DNA of 20,121 nt from Paulinella micropora (GCA_009731375.1 BJOX01000171.1:296067-316187); one strand, 5' to 3'; positions 7,524-16,055 are shown, numbered from the stretch's first letter. The notes: generated by a model not told the origin, from the sequence alone. Made by a program: numbers and translations.

Positions 7524-8993
7524 TCAATCCCACCTTTGCCGGTGGTGCCCCGATAATCTCAAAGGGCCAGCCTCTCTCCTCCACCTCATCCCAGATGAAG
7601 TGGGGATTCGTCGCTCTTCCGTGAGGTCAAAAGGTATGTCCAGAACCTCCCTAGGTCGCGATTGTACCGTATAAGGCGTGTGGTCCTTGTCATCCAACTG
7701 GATAGTGACATCCCAAGTTTCCCTTTTTTGCCCCCAGTTTTCCAGAAAAACTGGACTGAACCGACGGTCCTTTTTCATGTTAGTCCCATCATCGCTCCTC
7801 CAGAACTGCATTACTGGAGCAATGCCCGCCGCCGCCTTGGACCTCGTGCGTCCTCCGACCCTTAACATCCGCATGACATAGAAGTCATCCAGCGTATCGT
7901 CCGAGACCTCTCTGTCCGCCGGTCGCATCAAGTAATACTTGCCGACTCTCCAGCGGATTTTATCTATCTTGGTCGGGTCGTCCACCCACTTCTCCGACTG
8001 TGGGCGCGAACCACCTCCGTCCCCTCCCTCTGGTGGTGGTCTCGGACGGGCCGTCTGTGCCCGCTGCTTCTCCTTCCCCTCTCTCCCCTCCTCCTTTGTT
8101 TCCTGTCGTATCACTCCCTCCAAGCCCCTCGGCTCCTCCTTCCGCTCCTTAGTCTCCTCCTTGCCGTTGGCGCCCTCGCCTTCCTGGCGCTGTCTCCTGG
8201 ATCCTCGTTTGTGAGAGCCCGTTTCCAGCTCCGTAATTGCATCCCGCAATATTTGTTTCTCCTCCTTTTGCGGTTCGTACAGGAGCTGGTCCCTCAACCT
8301 CGCCAGCTCCTCCGCACGCTGCGAACGAGTAAGCAAAGGTGTCGGGTTGCCCCAGTCATCCGTCGTGCGCGCCAGTGCCTGCGCGTCCGTCTCGTAATCC
8401 AATAAAAACGGCGAGAACTTGACCAGCCGTCGGACATGCACGATCTTCTGCTCTTTTGCCGTTCGCTGATGGCGGATTTTGTAGTTGTATGCCGCAGTTT
8501 GCTGTACCACCTGATACGGCCCCTGCAACTTTTCGTACAACTTCGCCGACACACCCACCGGGATGCTCGGGACGTATAACAAGACCGTGTCTCCCACGTT
8601 GAATTCCACATGTCGGAACTTTTGCTGCCCCTTGTCGTCCTTCCTCCTCATAGCCGCCTCGCGCTGCTTCCGGACGATGTGCTCAGCCTCCGCTATTGCC
8701 CGCAGGCGGCATGCCATCAATTCCGTCGGGTCATATAAAGCCGTGTCCTTGAAGCGATCCGTAGGTGTGTTCAACACCCTTCCATGTACCAATTGATTCG
8801 GGCAAAGTCGAACGCTTCCTCCTAAAGACGAGCCCAAGTTGTTAACCGCAAACGTAAAAGCCTGCACCGTCTTCGGCCAAATCTTCTGGTTGTTCTGGCA
8901 ATAGATTTTCAAGGACGCCTTCATCGTCTTGTGCATCCGCTCGATCTTCCCGTTTGCCATTGGATTATATTGTATGCCGTAACGTAGTTCCAT
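7524..8993 (-). CDS. Integrase C-terminal half with GPY/F module and unusual C-terminal extension
   Basis: This 489-codon frame starts with the end of the integrase core. The catalytic Glu is E18 in YNPMANGKIERMH. It continues through a helical stretch to a GPY/F module (GPY at residues 158-160, after NVGDTVLLYVP), which in Ty3/gypsy integrases helps DNA binding. Residues about 225-330 are a charged, Glu/Lys/Arg-rich linker. Residues about 335-465 form an ordered-looking block: W-R-V-G-K-Y-Y-L-M-R-P, then D-D-F-Y-V-M-R-M-L, V-M-Q-F-W and ending L-D-I-P-F-D-L-T. I see no classical chromodomain. The layout (entry strand, W/Y-rich partner strand, acidic turn) could be a small beta-barrel reader such as a BAH- or Tudor-like fold, but this is a guess. 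The apparent Met start is only where the frame shifts in; upstream integrase continues in another frame at 9124-8993. Confidence 0.85.
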   Translation of the reverse strand: MELRYGIQYNPMANGKIERMHKTMKASLKIYCQNNQKIWPKTVQAFTFAVNNLGSSLGGSVRLCPNQLVHGRVLNTPTDRFKDTALYDPTELMACRLRAIAEAEHIVRKQREAAMRRKDDKGQQKFRHVEFNVGDTVLLYVPSIPVGVSAKLYEKLQGPYQVVQQTAAYNYKIRHQRTAKEQKIVHVRRLVKFSPFLLDYETDAQALARTTDDWGNPTPLLTRSQRAEELARLRDQLLYEPQKEEKQILRDAITELETGSHKRGSRRQRQEGEGANGKEETKERKEEPRGLEGVIRQETKEEGREGKEKQRAQTARPRPPPEGGDGGGSRPQSEKWVDDPTKIDKIRWRVGKYYLMRPADREVSDDTLDDFYVMRMLRVGGRTRSKAAAGIAPVMQFWRSDDGTNMKKDRRFSPVFLENWGQKRETWDVTIQLDDKDHTPYTVQSRPREVLDIPFDLTEERRIPTSSGMRWRREAGPLRLSGHHRQRWD

Positions 8994-9124
8994 TGAAACC
9001 CAAAATATGCACTGAGTTCGTTCGAGAGCCAGTTGATGAACGAACTCCCTCTGTCTGCAGCTGATATGATCTTCCTTGGAACTCCGATCCTGCAGAAAAC
9101 GTGATCAATCAGAGCCTTAGCGGT
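8993..9124 (-). pseudogene. Integrase core middle segment in a third frame
   Basis: Between the two longer integrase frames, the minus strand reads a 44-codon stretch starting T-A-K-A-L-I-D-H-V-F-C and containing G-V-P-R-K-I-I-S-A-A-D-R-G-S-S-F-I. This is the usual gypsy integrase region around the second catalytic Asp, with one extra residue before DRG. It begins at 9124, just before the stop of the N-terminal frame, and runs into the Met of the C-terminal frame at 8993. Single-base indels at both ends are the simplest reading. All three DDE residues survive in the DNA but cannot be made as one protein. Confidence 0.8.
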
Positions 9125-10247
9125 CGTTTTCCTTGGTCTCGTCCTTAGTGGGTACCGTGATCACGTAATTCGACGCCCTGTCAATGGCCGTAAGTATGTA
9201 CTTGAACCCCCCGTCGCCCGCTTCCGGTAGAGGGCCCACATAGTCGATGTGGATCGTCTCGAAAATGTCGCTCGTGACCTCGTATTGCCCCAGCAAACCC
9301 TTGGTTGCGTCATATGGCGTCCTTGCCCTCTGGCACGGCGCGCAGCCGTTGATGAATCGTTCCACATCCTTACTCATACTTCCCCAGTAGAACTTCCTTG
9401 TCAACGACCACTTCATCCTTTCCAATCCTGGATGACTTTGCATGGGACAGTCATGTGCCCCGATCATAATCGCATGCCGTAATGCCGGTGGTACCCACAC
9501 TGTCCACCTTTTCGGGTTTTCCTTGTGTCTGCCGTCCGTCCCCATATACCAGATCAGCCCATCCGAATACGTGTACGTCTTCAGTTGCCGCTTCACTGCC
9601 TCAGTACGCGTTTCCGGCGTCGGGTTCTTCACGTGTTGGATCAGTGCCTTGAATTCCTTCGCCTCGCTCGTCAGGCTCCGAAACTTGTCCATTGAAGCAA
9701 ACTTGATTTGCGTATCCGCCTCCAAGTCCAAAGCCACCCGGCTGGGATGCGTCTTCTCCAACACCGTCACGTCCTCCTGTTCCGGTAACAGTTGTTCCCC
9801 CTCTGCCTTAGGGCTGACCACTATATTGCCGACCATTGGCAACTGCCGCCATGGAAACCTGGGCGTTTCCATCTCCTCCGTCTCTCTTTCCGCGTGCAAC
9901 GCCGCGTCCCACTCGTATTCGTCGAGACTGTCCTTCGCGCATTGGTCCTCGTGTTCCTCAGAACACTCTCGTGGTGCCTTACTAGCCGCCTCATACAACC
10001 TGAGGTCCCTCTCATGTTCCTGTTTTTCTCCTCCCCCCGACGTACGAAACTTGTACGCCGCCGACACCTCCTCCGCGTATATCATACCGTTCATCGGCTT
10101 CTTGTCTTCAAACTCTGGTTCACGCTCTATCTGTTCCACCATGAATCCCCATACCGTCAAGACTGCCGCCGCCGTGGTGAACCTAAATCGCGTCAGGTTC
10201 ATCCCTTTCCGCTTCTCCCCATCCCATGTTAGTTTGACCGTGAACAC
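9117..10247 (-). CDS. Integrase N-terminal half with HHCC zinc finger and first catalytic Asp
   Basis: This 376-codon frame begins with about 200 residues of acidic tether after RNase H. It then has the integrase zinc-binding domain, H265-x6-H272-x29-C302-x2-C305, with the typical FYW and CQR context. The first catalytic Asp is D335 in H-I-D-Y-V-G-P-L. In Ty3/gypsy elements this enzyme trims and inserts the cDNA ends into host DNA. The frame ends at a TAA just where the core domain continues in another frame. Upstream it is open to about 10314, where an eight-C run (10315-10322) separates it from the RNase H frame. The Met at 10247 is therefore probably not a real start. Confidence 0.88.
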   Translation of the reverse strand: MFTVKLTWDGEKRKGMNLTRFRFTTAAAVLTVWGFMVEQIEREPEFEDKKPMNGMIYAEEVSAAYKFRTSGGGEKQEHERDLRLYEAASKAPRECSEEHEDQCAKDSLDEYEWDAALHAERETEEMETPRFPWRQLPMVGNIVVSPKAEGEQLLPEQEDVTVLEKTHPSRVALDLEADTQIKFASMDKFRSLTSEAKEFKALIQHVKNPTPETRTEAVKRQLKTYTYSDGLIWYMGTDGRHKENPKRWTVWVPPALRHAIMIGAHDCPMQSHPGLERMKWSLTRKFYWGSMSKDVERFINGCAPCQRARTPYDATKGLLGQYEVTSDIFETIHIDYVGPLPEAGDGGFKYILTAIDRASNYVITVPTKDETKENDR

Positions 10248-11521
10248 CTCTGGCGCCTGGTGTTGTTGTTGTTCCGCCTCCGTCTTCCCCCGTGATCCCG
10301 CATCCTCTGCCGTGCCCCCCCCGACCGAGACTGGTGATCAGCCAAAAAGTTCTCCTTTCCCTTGATGTACTCTATCTGGAAGTCGTATTCCGACAACTCC
10401 TGTTGCCACCGCGCTAACCGTCCCGTATGGTCCTGTGACATCAACCACCGCAGGTTGTTGTAATCCGTTCTCACTCTCGTTTCCTTCGCCCCACATAAAT
10501 ATTCCCGCAGCCGCTTGAAGCCCCAGACAATAGCCAATGCCTCCCGTTGTCTGGTGCAGTATTGCCTTTCCGCACTCGACATCCGTCGGCTAAGGAATAT
10601 TACCGGTCGCAATCGCCCCTTTTCGTCCGCTTGCTGGAGCACTCCTCCTATCGCGTAGGCCGACGCGTCCGTATCCAGAATAAAGGGCGCCTCAAAGTTC
10701 GGCAGCCTCAGAACCGTTCCATCTTCCGTTAACGGATCCTTCAGAATCGTCCCCCGCAAATCATTTATCGCTTCCAAGACCTCCTGTCCCCACTCCTTCG
10801 AGTTCGCCCAGTCCCCTTTGAATTCCTTCATGTGTCTCCGTATGGGCTCCGCCCGATTGGCGAAATTTGGAATAAACTCTCCGTTATATTGTGCCAAGGA
10901 CACAAACGAGTGTAGGTCCGACTTACTCGCTGGCATCGGCATGGCATCCAGCGCCTCCCTCTTCCTAGCCGTGATCGAGCATGTTCCGTTCTCTATGTCA
11001 TATCCCAAGTATTGGATCCGTTTTTGCATGAAATGGCACTTCTTGGCATTAAGCCGAAAACCGAACTCCTTGATCCGCCCCATGATGTCCCTGAGGTGTT
11101 CCATATGTTCCTCGACCGAGTTAGAGTATATGATAACATTATCTAAGTACGCAAAAGCATACGTGGACGTGTCACCATGCTTGAAGGCGAATTCGTCGTC
11201 ACGAAACTTGTTTCCCAACATCTCGGTCATCGCCTTTTGGAAAATCCCTGGAGCCACCTTGAGCCCCATCGGCAAAACCTTCCATACATAGGTCGTCATT
11301 CCAACCATGAATGCCGTGAGATATCGACTCTCCTCCGCCAATGGTATTTGCCAGAACCCGCTTTGAGGTCCAACGTGGAATATATCTTTGCCTTCCTCAA
11401 TACTTCCACCCCCCCGCCTTACCTCCGGGACCGGCGTCTCAATCTTCTTGATTATTTGGTTGATCTTCCAGTAGTTGATACACATCCGCAATGTGCCATC
11501 CGGCTTCGGCGCCATCCGCAC
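10229..11521 (-). CDS. Reverse transcriptase and RNase H, catalytically altered
   Basis: RT occupies residues about 1-230 (A-P-K-P-D-G-T-L-R-M-C, then Q-S-G-F-W-Q-I-P, L-P-M-G-L, and Y125-L-D-N-V-I-I-Y). RNase H follows at about 275-397, with its four acidic positions kept: D283 (DTDAS), E327 (REALAIV), D353 (RTDYNN) and D395 (LADHQSR). Three defects stand out. The RT active box is YLDN, so the second of the paired Asp is Asn. Residue 18 is Trp where the family usually has Arg (I-N-Y-W-K-I-N). At residues 51-52, Gly-Pro replaces the Asp-Leu of the first catalytic motif because the frame is shifted locally. An in-frame TAA at 11528-11530 cuts this frame from the pre-RT segment; the GTG at 11521 is only the first permissible start after it. 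Confidence 0.92.
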   Translation of the reverse strand: MRMAPKPDGTLRMCINYWKINQIIKKIETPVPEVRRGGGSIEEGKDIFHVGPQSGFWQIPLAEESRYLTAFMVGMTTYVWKVLPMGLKVAPGIFQKAMTEMLGNKFRDDEFAFKHGDTSTYAFAYLDNVIIYSNSVEEHMEHLRDIMGRIKEFGFRLNAKKCHFMQKRIQYLGYDIENGTCSITARKREALDAMPMPASKSDLHSFVSLAQYNGEFIPNFANRAEPIRRHMKEFKGDWANSKEWGQEVLEAINDLRGTILKDPLTEDGTVLRLPNFEAPFILDTDASAYAIGGVLQQADEKGRLRPVIFLSRRMSSAERQYCTRQREALAIVWGFKRLREYLCGAKETRVRTDYNNLRWLMSQDHTGRLARWQQELSEYDFQIEYIKGKENFLADHQSRSGGARQRMRDHGGRRRRNNNNTRRQRCSRSN

Positions 11522-11527
11522 CGGTGA

Positions 11528-12235
11528 TTAATACTCTGACAACCGTTCCTCGATGAGCCCCTTTTCCAGCAATTCCGCCGTCATTTCCCTCGCTATCCGG
11601 TCTTCGTGGAAACTAAGTCGTGAAGGTCGTACGATACCAGGTACCTCCTGCCCTATCTCCCTATAGAACTTTGCCGTGTGGTGCTTGACCGATCCTCCTT
11701 CCAATGGTCCAAAGACCTCTATGTGATTGTCCATCATTGCCAACACCTCCTCCTTAGATTTCTCGCTCCCCTGCCACTCCTTTGTCTGTTCCCGCAAAGC
11801 CGCCCGGGCCTTATCAGTCTCCTCCTTAATCTGTTCCTCCGTTGCCTTACCGATTATGTCGTCCACCGCGGCCTCCGCACCGTCCTCCTCGAACCCCTCT
11901 CGAGACCGGTACAGGGTAGGCGTTTGCCTCTCCTGATCCGCATATCTGGCCAACTGATCGATCATCATCGCGTATTGTATCGCATGTGTGCGATGGTATA
12001 CCCCCGAAATGTGTGTAAATGCCTCGTCTCGGATCGCCGCCAGATCCCGGTCAATAAGCTCCCTCCGATACTTCCTTGCCGCCTTCCGCGAACCCAATCG
12101 ACACGCTATAACGAGCTTTTGTGTCCGACTCGGTATAGGGATTGGATCCTGGACCAGGAAATCCTCGATATCGTACCACCACATTTCCGTCCGCCTGCCC
12201 ACTGGAAGCACTATCGTGAAATCACCAAGGGAGAT
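11528..12235 (-). pseudogene. Pol segment just upstream of reverse transcriptase
   Basis: The frame runs in from about 12235 and ends at the TAA at 11528-11530. Its last 90 residues look like the normal lead-in to gypsy RT: an H-x-A-K-F-Y stretch, then a block of the type M-T-A-E-L-L-E-K-G-L-I-E-E-R-L-S, which sits directly before the RT palm in this family. The part before that is Glu/Lys-rich and likely helical. At about 12230 the frame exchanges with the linker frame (12755-12222), near TTGGTGAT. The TAA stands where family members have an ordinary residue before Ser-Pro-Val. Confidence 0.8.
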
Positions 12236-12755
12236 CCGATTCTTCAGCCACCGAGTCGACCATAATGGGGTCGTCCCCCCACCTATCCTTGAGGAACTCG
12301 ATAATTCCCGTCTTCGCCTGACTCGGCTTTGCCACGTTACATACCACGTACTGTGCCATTGGCAACGTCCTGCCATCCATTTCTTTGTGTTGGTCTCCCA
12401 AAGGACGACCATGTATCGGGAAACCGTCCGTGGCCAATCTCCGTTGTTCTTTCAAGTGTTCCAGCCGCATGTCGCACAATGCCACTATCTGATTTGGTGT
12501 CCATTCGTCTTCCGATTCGCTCTCCTCATCCGTTGTCTTAGGATCCCCCACCGCAAAAACCTCGCATGCTGCCTCGTCGGCCGCTGCCTCTTCCGACGTT
12601 ACGACTTTCACTGCCGCAAAACTACCAGCTGTCCATTCCCCCTCATTGCCTTGAGAAAGGTCATCTGTCGACAATTGCACCATCTTGTATACCGGTGCGT
12701 TTTCATCCGCCCCATATCGCACCGTATACCCCGCACAGTCGATGTACGTGCGCAT
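12222..12755 (-). pseudogene. Pol linker between protease-like region and reverse transcriptase
   Basis: This 177-codon frame is in phase with the protease-like frame and separated from it only by a TGA at 12756-12758. It is acidic (E-E-S-E-S-E-D-E-W near residues 78-87) with a helical M-R-L-E-H-L-K-E-Q-R-R stretch, and I recognise no catalytic motif. It ends in a stop at the point where the pre-RT frame takes over, so one indel near 12230 probably splits a continuous polyprotein. Confidence 0.7.
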
Positions 12756-13106
12756 TCATCTGAGCGCGTCCAAGCTCCACAACAGGCCCCCCGTATATGC
12801 TGGTACCACCCAAAATTTGTGGATATAGACCGAGCCGTCGGAGAGCCGAAACGTCAGCAACATCGTACCCGTGATCGGTGTCGATCCTGACACTCCACTC
12901 ACCCATCCCTGCGTGTGCCGCAGTGCCTGCTGATACCACCGCTGTCCCCCATATTTGTCCTGAAAGTGCTTCCCCATGACACTGATCGCCGCCATCGTGT
13001 CGTTACCAATGACCTCATCCCCGCCCAACTCGTCAATTGTCACCTTCGTGTAGGCTAAAGGGAAATCAGCTCTTTTAATTGAATTAACCATTCTCCTAGG
13101 ACTCAT
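12756..13106 (-). pseudogene. Protease-like segment of pol, active-site motif uncertain
   Basis: A 116-codon frame sits where the retroviral-type aspartic protease should be. Near residues 35-45 it reads N-D-T-M-A-A-I-S-V-M, which resembles the D-T/S-G-A motif with Gly replaced by Met. Near the end G-L-L-W-S-L-D-A-L resembles the I-L-G-x-D-x-L closing motif. If this is the protease, the missing glycine would be expected to impair it. A TGA at 12756-12758 stops the frame. The upstream stretch 13107-13289 has several short frames and no clear motif. Confidence 0.45.
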
Positions 13107-13289
13107 AGAACCCGCGCGTTCCGCGATCTTTTGGTATGTCTGGAGGATAAGTCGGTTCCGCTCCCGTTCCTTCCCCTCGTCCCCTCCATTGAGTCCCGTT
13201 TCCTTTCCGACCCTGGTCGATATCCTTATTTATTTTCTCTCTCCTCTGATCCCCTATTTCCCGCTTCTCTCCTTATTCCCTATTTCCCC

Positions 13290-13774
13290 CTAAGCTCCCT
13301 TATCGCCCTTATCGTCTATAGTTCCGTTATCCTTATCCTCTGTTCTTCCCCGTTTTTCTCCCATTTCATCCCCACGAGTCCGCTCCTCTGCCTTCTGCCG
13401 TTTGTCGTGTGCCCTACCCTCTCTCTCCCTCTCTGTTGCCCTCATCCGTTTTCTGGTCATTCCCCAGTCAGATCTATGGACTGCCGCTCCCCTTTGCCAT
13501 CCCCCCTGGACGGGCTGCCGTATCCCGCTCCATCTACCCGCCGGAGCAGCATGCGTTCCTGCCGTCTTCGTTCCCCTATCAGCCATCAATTCCCGCCGCA
13601 TACCCTTATATTCCGTATTGATATGTTTCCCACATGTTTTACCTTCCCCCGTGATCACGACGTTATCTTTATCATCACGCCGCCGCGGTCGCGCCTCTTC
13701 CTCCCTCGGCGTCCGTTCCTGTTCAAATGTGCCATGTTTCCGTTCATGTTTCTGTTCCATTTCCTCCACAGATA
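13290..13774 (-). pseudogene. Gag-pol junction, highly charged segment
   Basis: About 160 codons dominated by Arg, Lys, Glu and Asp, following the end of the preceding gag frame after a small frame change at about 13775. It contains a single Cys-Gly-Lys-His and no CX2CX4HX4C zinc knuckle. A basic gag tail that binds RNA is possible, but nothing diagnostic is visible. Confidence 0.5.
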
Positions 13775-14340
13775 TTATCCTACCCTTGGCGTGGGTGTGC
13801 CCCCTCCCGCCGCTCCCTGTCGCTCCGGTAAACCCGCCGTCGCCCCTGAAATAAATGCCTGTCGATCCGGGTGCACATACGGGAAACTGTTGCCTGTTCC
13901 TTTGCTCCCTTCACCCCCTTTCTCTTCCTTCCCTTCCACCTTCTTTCCCTTATCCTGTACCTCTGAGGCCATCCCTGGCCCTGTTGCCGCCGATCGATGC
14001 GAGCCACCTCGACCTCCTCCTCGACCACCGCCACGTCCTCCGCCACCTCCGCCTCGTTGCCGTAACCCCGCCGCGGACAAGTACGATCCTCGATCCTTAC
14101 GTTTCCATCCGTATTTCTTGATGTTCTTGGTGTTGAACCGTTCCAACTCCTCCAGTTCGTGCGGGTGAAACAGGTCTACCAATCCTCCCAACTGCCACAT
14201 ACCGTGTCGAATCGCCTCCTTCAGTTCCCGTATAGCCGCGTTCTGCTCATCCCGCGAGACTTTATCCATCGTGTATGCAACATACGCCCCTGAGGTGTAA
14301 GAACCATATCCCAATCTGCCAGTAGCACGATTTACGCCAG
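13775..14340 (-). pseudogene. Gag-like C-terminal part with RGG/GRG repeats
   Basis: The minus-strand frame reads a soluble helical region (R-D-E-Q-N-A-A-I-R-E-L-K-E-A-I-R-H near residues 21-37, then H-P-H-E-L-E-E-L-E-R-F). A glycine/arginine block follows at about residues 88-106 (GGGGGGRGGGRGGGRGG). RGG blocks commonly bind RNA and may replace the missing zinc knuckle here; that is inference. The frame is open upstream of the first Met to about 14340, where it connects by a one-base change to the frame at 14349-14543. Confidence 0.6.
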
Positions 14341-14348
14341 TGGCTGTT

Positions 14349-14543
14349 CTACTTCAGCGTCCTTCGCTCATATTTCGGGACTCCCGGTGCATTGCTGAGT
14401 CGATCTTCCGAGGGATATCTTGCCTCGCCCGGCTTCAACTCCCGATTCCTTGCCGCGCCCGTGTAAAAAAAAAGATCCATCACATCTGGTCCAGATCCTT
14501 TCTGCCTAAACCCTCCCACTCCATGTGCCGCGTTTATTTCCAC
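14349..14543 (-). pseudogene. Gag-like segment, frame-shifted piece
   Basis: Sixty-four codons that read like ordinary protein (G-V-G-G-F-R-Q-K-G-S-G-P-D-V-M-D-L-F-F-Y near the start) between two other gag frames. They end at TAG near 14349, just before the downstream gag frame opens. No known domain recognised. Confidence 0.55.
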
Positions 14544-14639
14544 CGGCCGAGTATATGGATGCGGGCGACGATCCTCCCTGTGAGACCCCGGCCTCGTCCT
14601 CCCTCCGCCGAAATCCCCTGTGCCACGTTGTTGTCTGCC

Positions 14640-15165
14640 ACCGCCCTATTGGCCCCTTGTACTGCCGCGCACCTCCACCGGTCTGCCGTCCTCCTTGTTG
14701 CTGCCGCATTGGTGCCTTTGGCATCTTCGCCAGAATCGCTGGATCCATCAACAGCATCTTTATTGCCTTGACGTCATCGTGATCCATCGCCCAAGCCACC
14801 GGGTTGGTTTTGCCTTGCCATTTCAGCCATTTGTCCTTGTTCTCATTGGGTAGCGTCGGCAGTCTCAAGCCCGCGTTCAGCATCTCCGTCACCACGTTCT
14901 TGGTGGCCTGTTCCCTCCATAGCCCATGCCCCAAGATTAGCGGGTATACCTTCCGCTCGTCGTTGATCAGGCACGTGTCCATGACTGCTTGGAATAAAGC
15001 CGGTAGGGTCACGCGTGCCCTGACCTTATCCTGGATCACCCCCCGAACCGTTTTCAATTCCTCATCCGCGTCGGTGAGTGTCACGAACCCAAAGACCGTG
15101 CCGAAGACATAATGGATCACATCCACCAACTGCCAGTGCGTTCTCGCCGCATTGCCCTTGACTTC
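14640..15165 (-). pseudogene. Gag-like core segment, helix-rich
   Basis: About 170 codons of well-ordered, mixed-composition protein starting near T-H-W-Q-L-V-D-V-I-H-Y-V-F-G-T-V and running through A-L-F-Q-A-V-M-D-T-C and K-W-L-K-W-Q-G-K. It ends at a Gln/Gly-rich stretch (QQQGGRQTGGG). The position, first protein region of the element, argues for capsid, but it does not show the usual gypsy gag signatures I know. Upstream it connects by a frame change at about 15165 to the next piece. Confidence 0.6.
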
Positions 15166-15431
15166 CTTATGTCCTTCCACGTCTGCTGGTTCGACAACCC
15201 CTGATTTGCCCCCACAATTCCCAAGACGTCCGCCAAGACGAAGCAAATTGATTCCAGATCGTTGCCACTCTGCGCCCCGCGCAGCTGTTTCTTGAACTGT
15301 ACCGCAAATTGCCGCAAAATGTTCATATATCGCCTGTAGTCCCCTTGGCTTTGATCGATTTGGTCGTACCCCCGCCTGGCCAGCTCCGTATTTGCCTTCA
15401 ACTCTTTTACTACCTTTTCCCTTTTTCCCAT
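15117..15431 (-). pseudogene. Gag-like segment, preceding frame
   Basis: About 90 codons of helical protein (R-R-Y-M-N-I-L-R-Q-F-A-V-Q-F-K-K-Q-L and L-E-S-I-C-F-V-L-A-D-V-L-G), followed by out-of-frame residues to the stop. It overlaps the end of the Lys-rich frame around the five-T run at 15422-15426, where a one-base length change explains the switch. Confidence 0.6.
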
Positions 15432-15880
15432 CCTTGGACCGAACTCCTGTTTGTACTACTCGCCCAACCCGTGCGAGCCTTCTCGTCACCCTCCGATTCT
15501 TCCTCCTTTGAATCCTCATTCGACTCCGAGCCTTCCGAGCCGCTTTTCTTCTTCTTACTCTTCTTCTTCTTCTTTTTCTTATGTTTCTTCTTCTTCCTTT
15601 TTTCCGGTGACGCAGCCTCCGGTTCCTCCATTAATTTCAGCCGAAGCCTAATCCAGGCTTCCCAACCATCCACACACCCCCTCACCAACGACAGGTGATA
15701 AACCCACATCCGCAGTTCCGTCACCGTCGCCTTCCGGGTCGCCTCATCCAACAGGGCACTCCCGTTCATCGCGTTGTCCATGAGCTTCTTGAGTGCCGTC
15801 TTCGCCTCCTTGATGTGCCCCATCGCGTCCATGCTGTCGTTGTACTGCTTCATGGCTTCTGTAAAGAAAACCCGCTTCCT
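15410..15880 (-). pseudogene. Gag-like segment with a poly-lysine tract
   Basis: An N-terminal amphipathic helical half (A-M-G-H-I-K-E-A-K-T-A-L-K-K-L) is followed near codons 85-105 by an almost uninterrupted run of lysines, then an acidic Ser/Glu/Asp-rich stretch. A Lys-rich block next to an acidic block often means nuclear or nucleic-acid association. The frame is open upstream of its first Met to about 15880, where an extra base appears to separate it from the N-terminal piece. Confidence 0.65.
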
Positions 15881-16055
15881 TCCTCACCTCGTTCGCCCAT
15901 TGCGCGTTTGCCGTCTCCAACCACGACGCCAAGTCATCAACCGGATTGAGCATCATGCGCTTGTTCCAATCGTGGTATGCCGCCGTGACTTTGCTGTCCT
16001 GCTATCGGATTGCCATTATCAGCCGGTCAATAGTTGCCACCAGACGCTATGGTAA
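15860..16055 (-). pseudogene. N-terminal remnant of the gag-like region
   Basis: From about 16050 the minus strand reads R-L-V-A-T-I-D-R-L-I-M-A-I-R, then a TAG, then A-A-Y-H-D-W-N-K-R-M-M-L-N-P and A-S-W-L-E-T-A-N-A-Q-W-A-N-E-V-R-K-E. The composition matches the following gag frame. No convincing ATG is visible at the start, and sequence to the right of 16056 loses coding character at once. Confidence 0.5.

Larger units (their letters stand above)
7524..16055 (-). mobile_element. Decayed Ty3/gypsy-type LTR retrotransposon, internal region
   Basis: Read on the minus strand, the order is gag-like segments (about 16055-13290), a protease-like segment (13106-12756), a linker, reverse transcriptase and RNase H (about 12235-10229), then integrase with GPY/F (10314-about 8380) and a C-terminal extension to 7524. 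RT-RNase H before integrase is the Ty3/gypsy order, opposite to Ty1/copia. The frame changes repeatedly, and in-frame stops occur at 11528-11530 and 12756-12758 and near 16012. I cannot find a pair of long terminal repeats or a clear tRNA primer-binding site. At 16055 the coding signal stops against AT-rich DNA, which suggests 5' truncation or an unrecognised LTR. Confidence 0.9.

Noticed and set aside
7524-8993. Classical chromodomain after integrase
   Set aside because: The aromatic cage pattern expected of chromodomains is not recognisable; described as an unknown extension instead.
9442-10365. 307-codon plus-strand frame
   Set aside because: Lies opposite the integrase and RNase H frames, which have clear motifs; it is a shadow.
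11988-12890. 300-codon plus-strand frame
   Set aside because: Antisense to the pol linker and pre-RT region; no motif.
13131-14168. 345-codon plus-strand frame rich in Pro, Ser and Leu
   Set aside because: Antisense to purine-rich gag-like sequence; composition is explained by the CT bias.
13290-16055. Zinc knuckle (CX2CX4HX4C) in gag
   Set aside because: Searched in the visible frames; only isolated cysteines were found.
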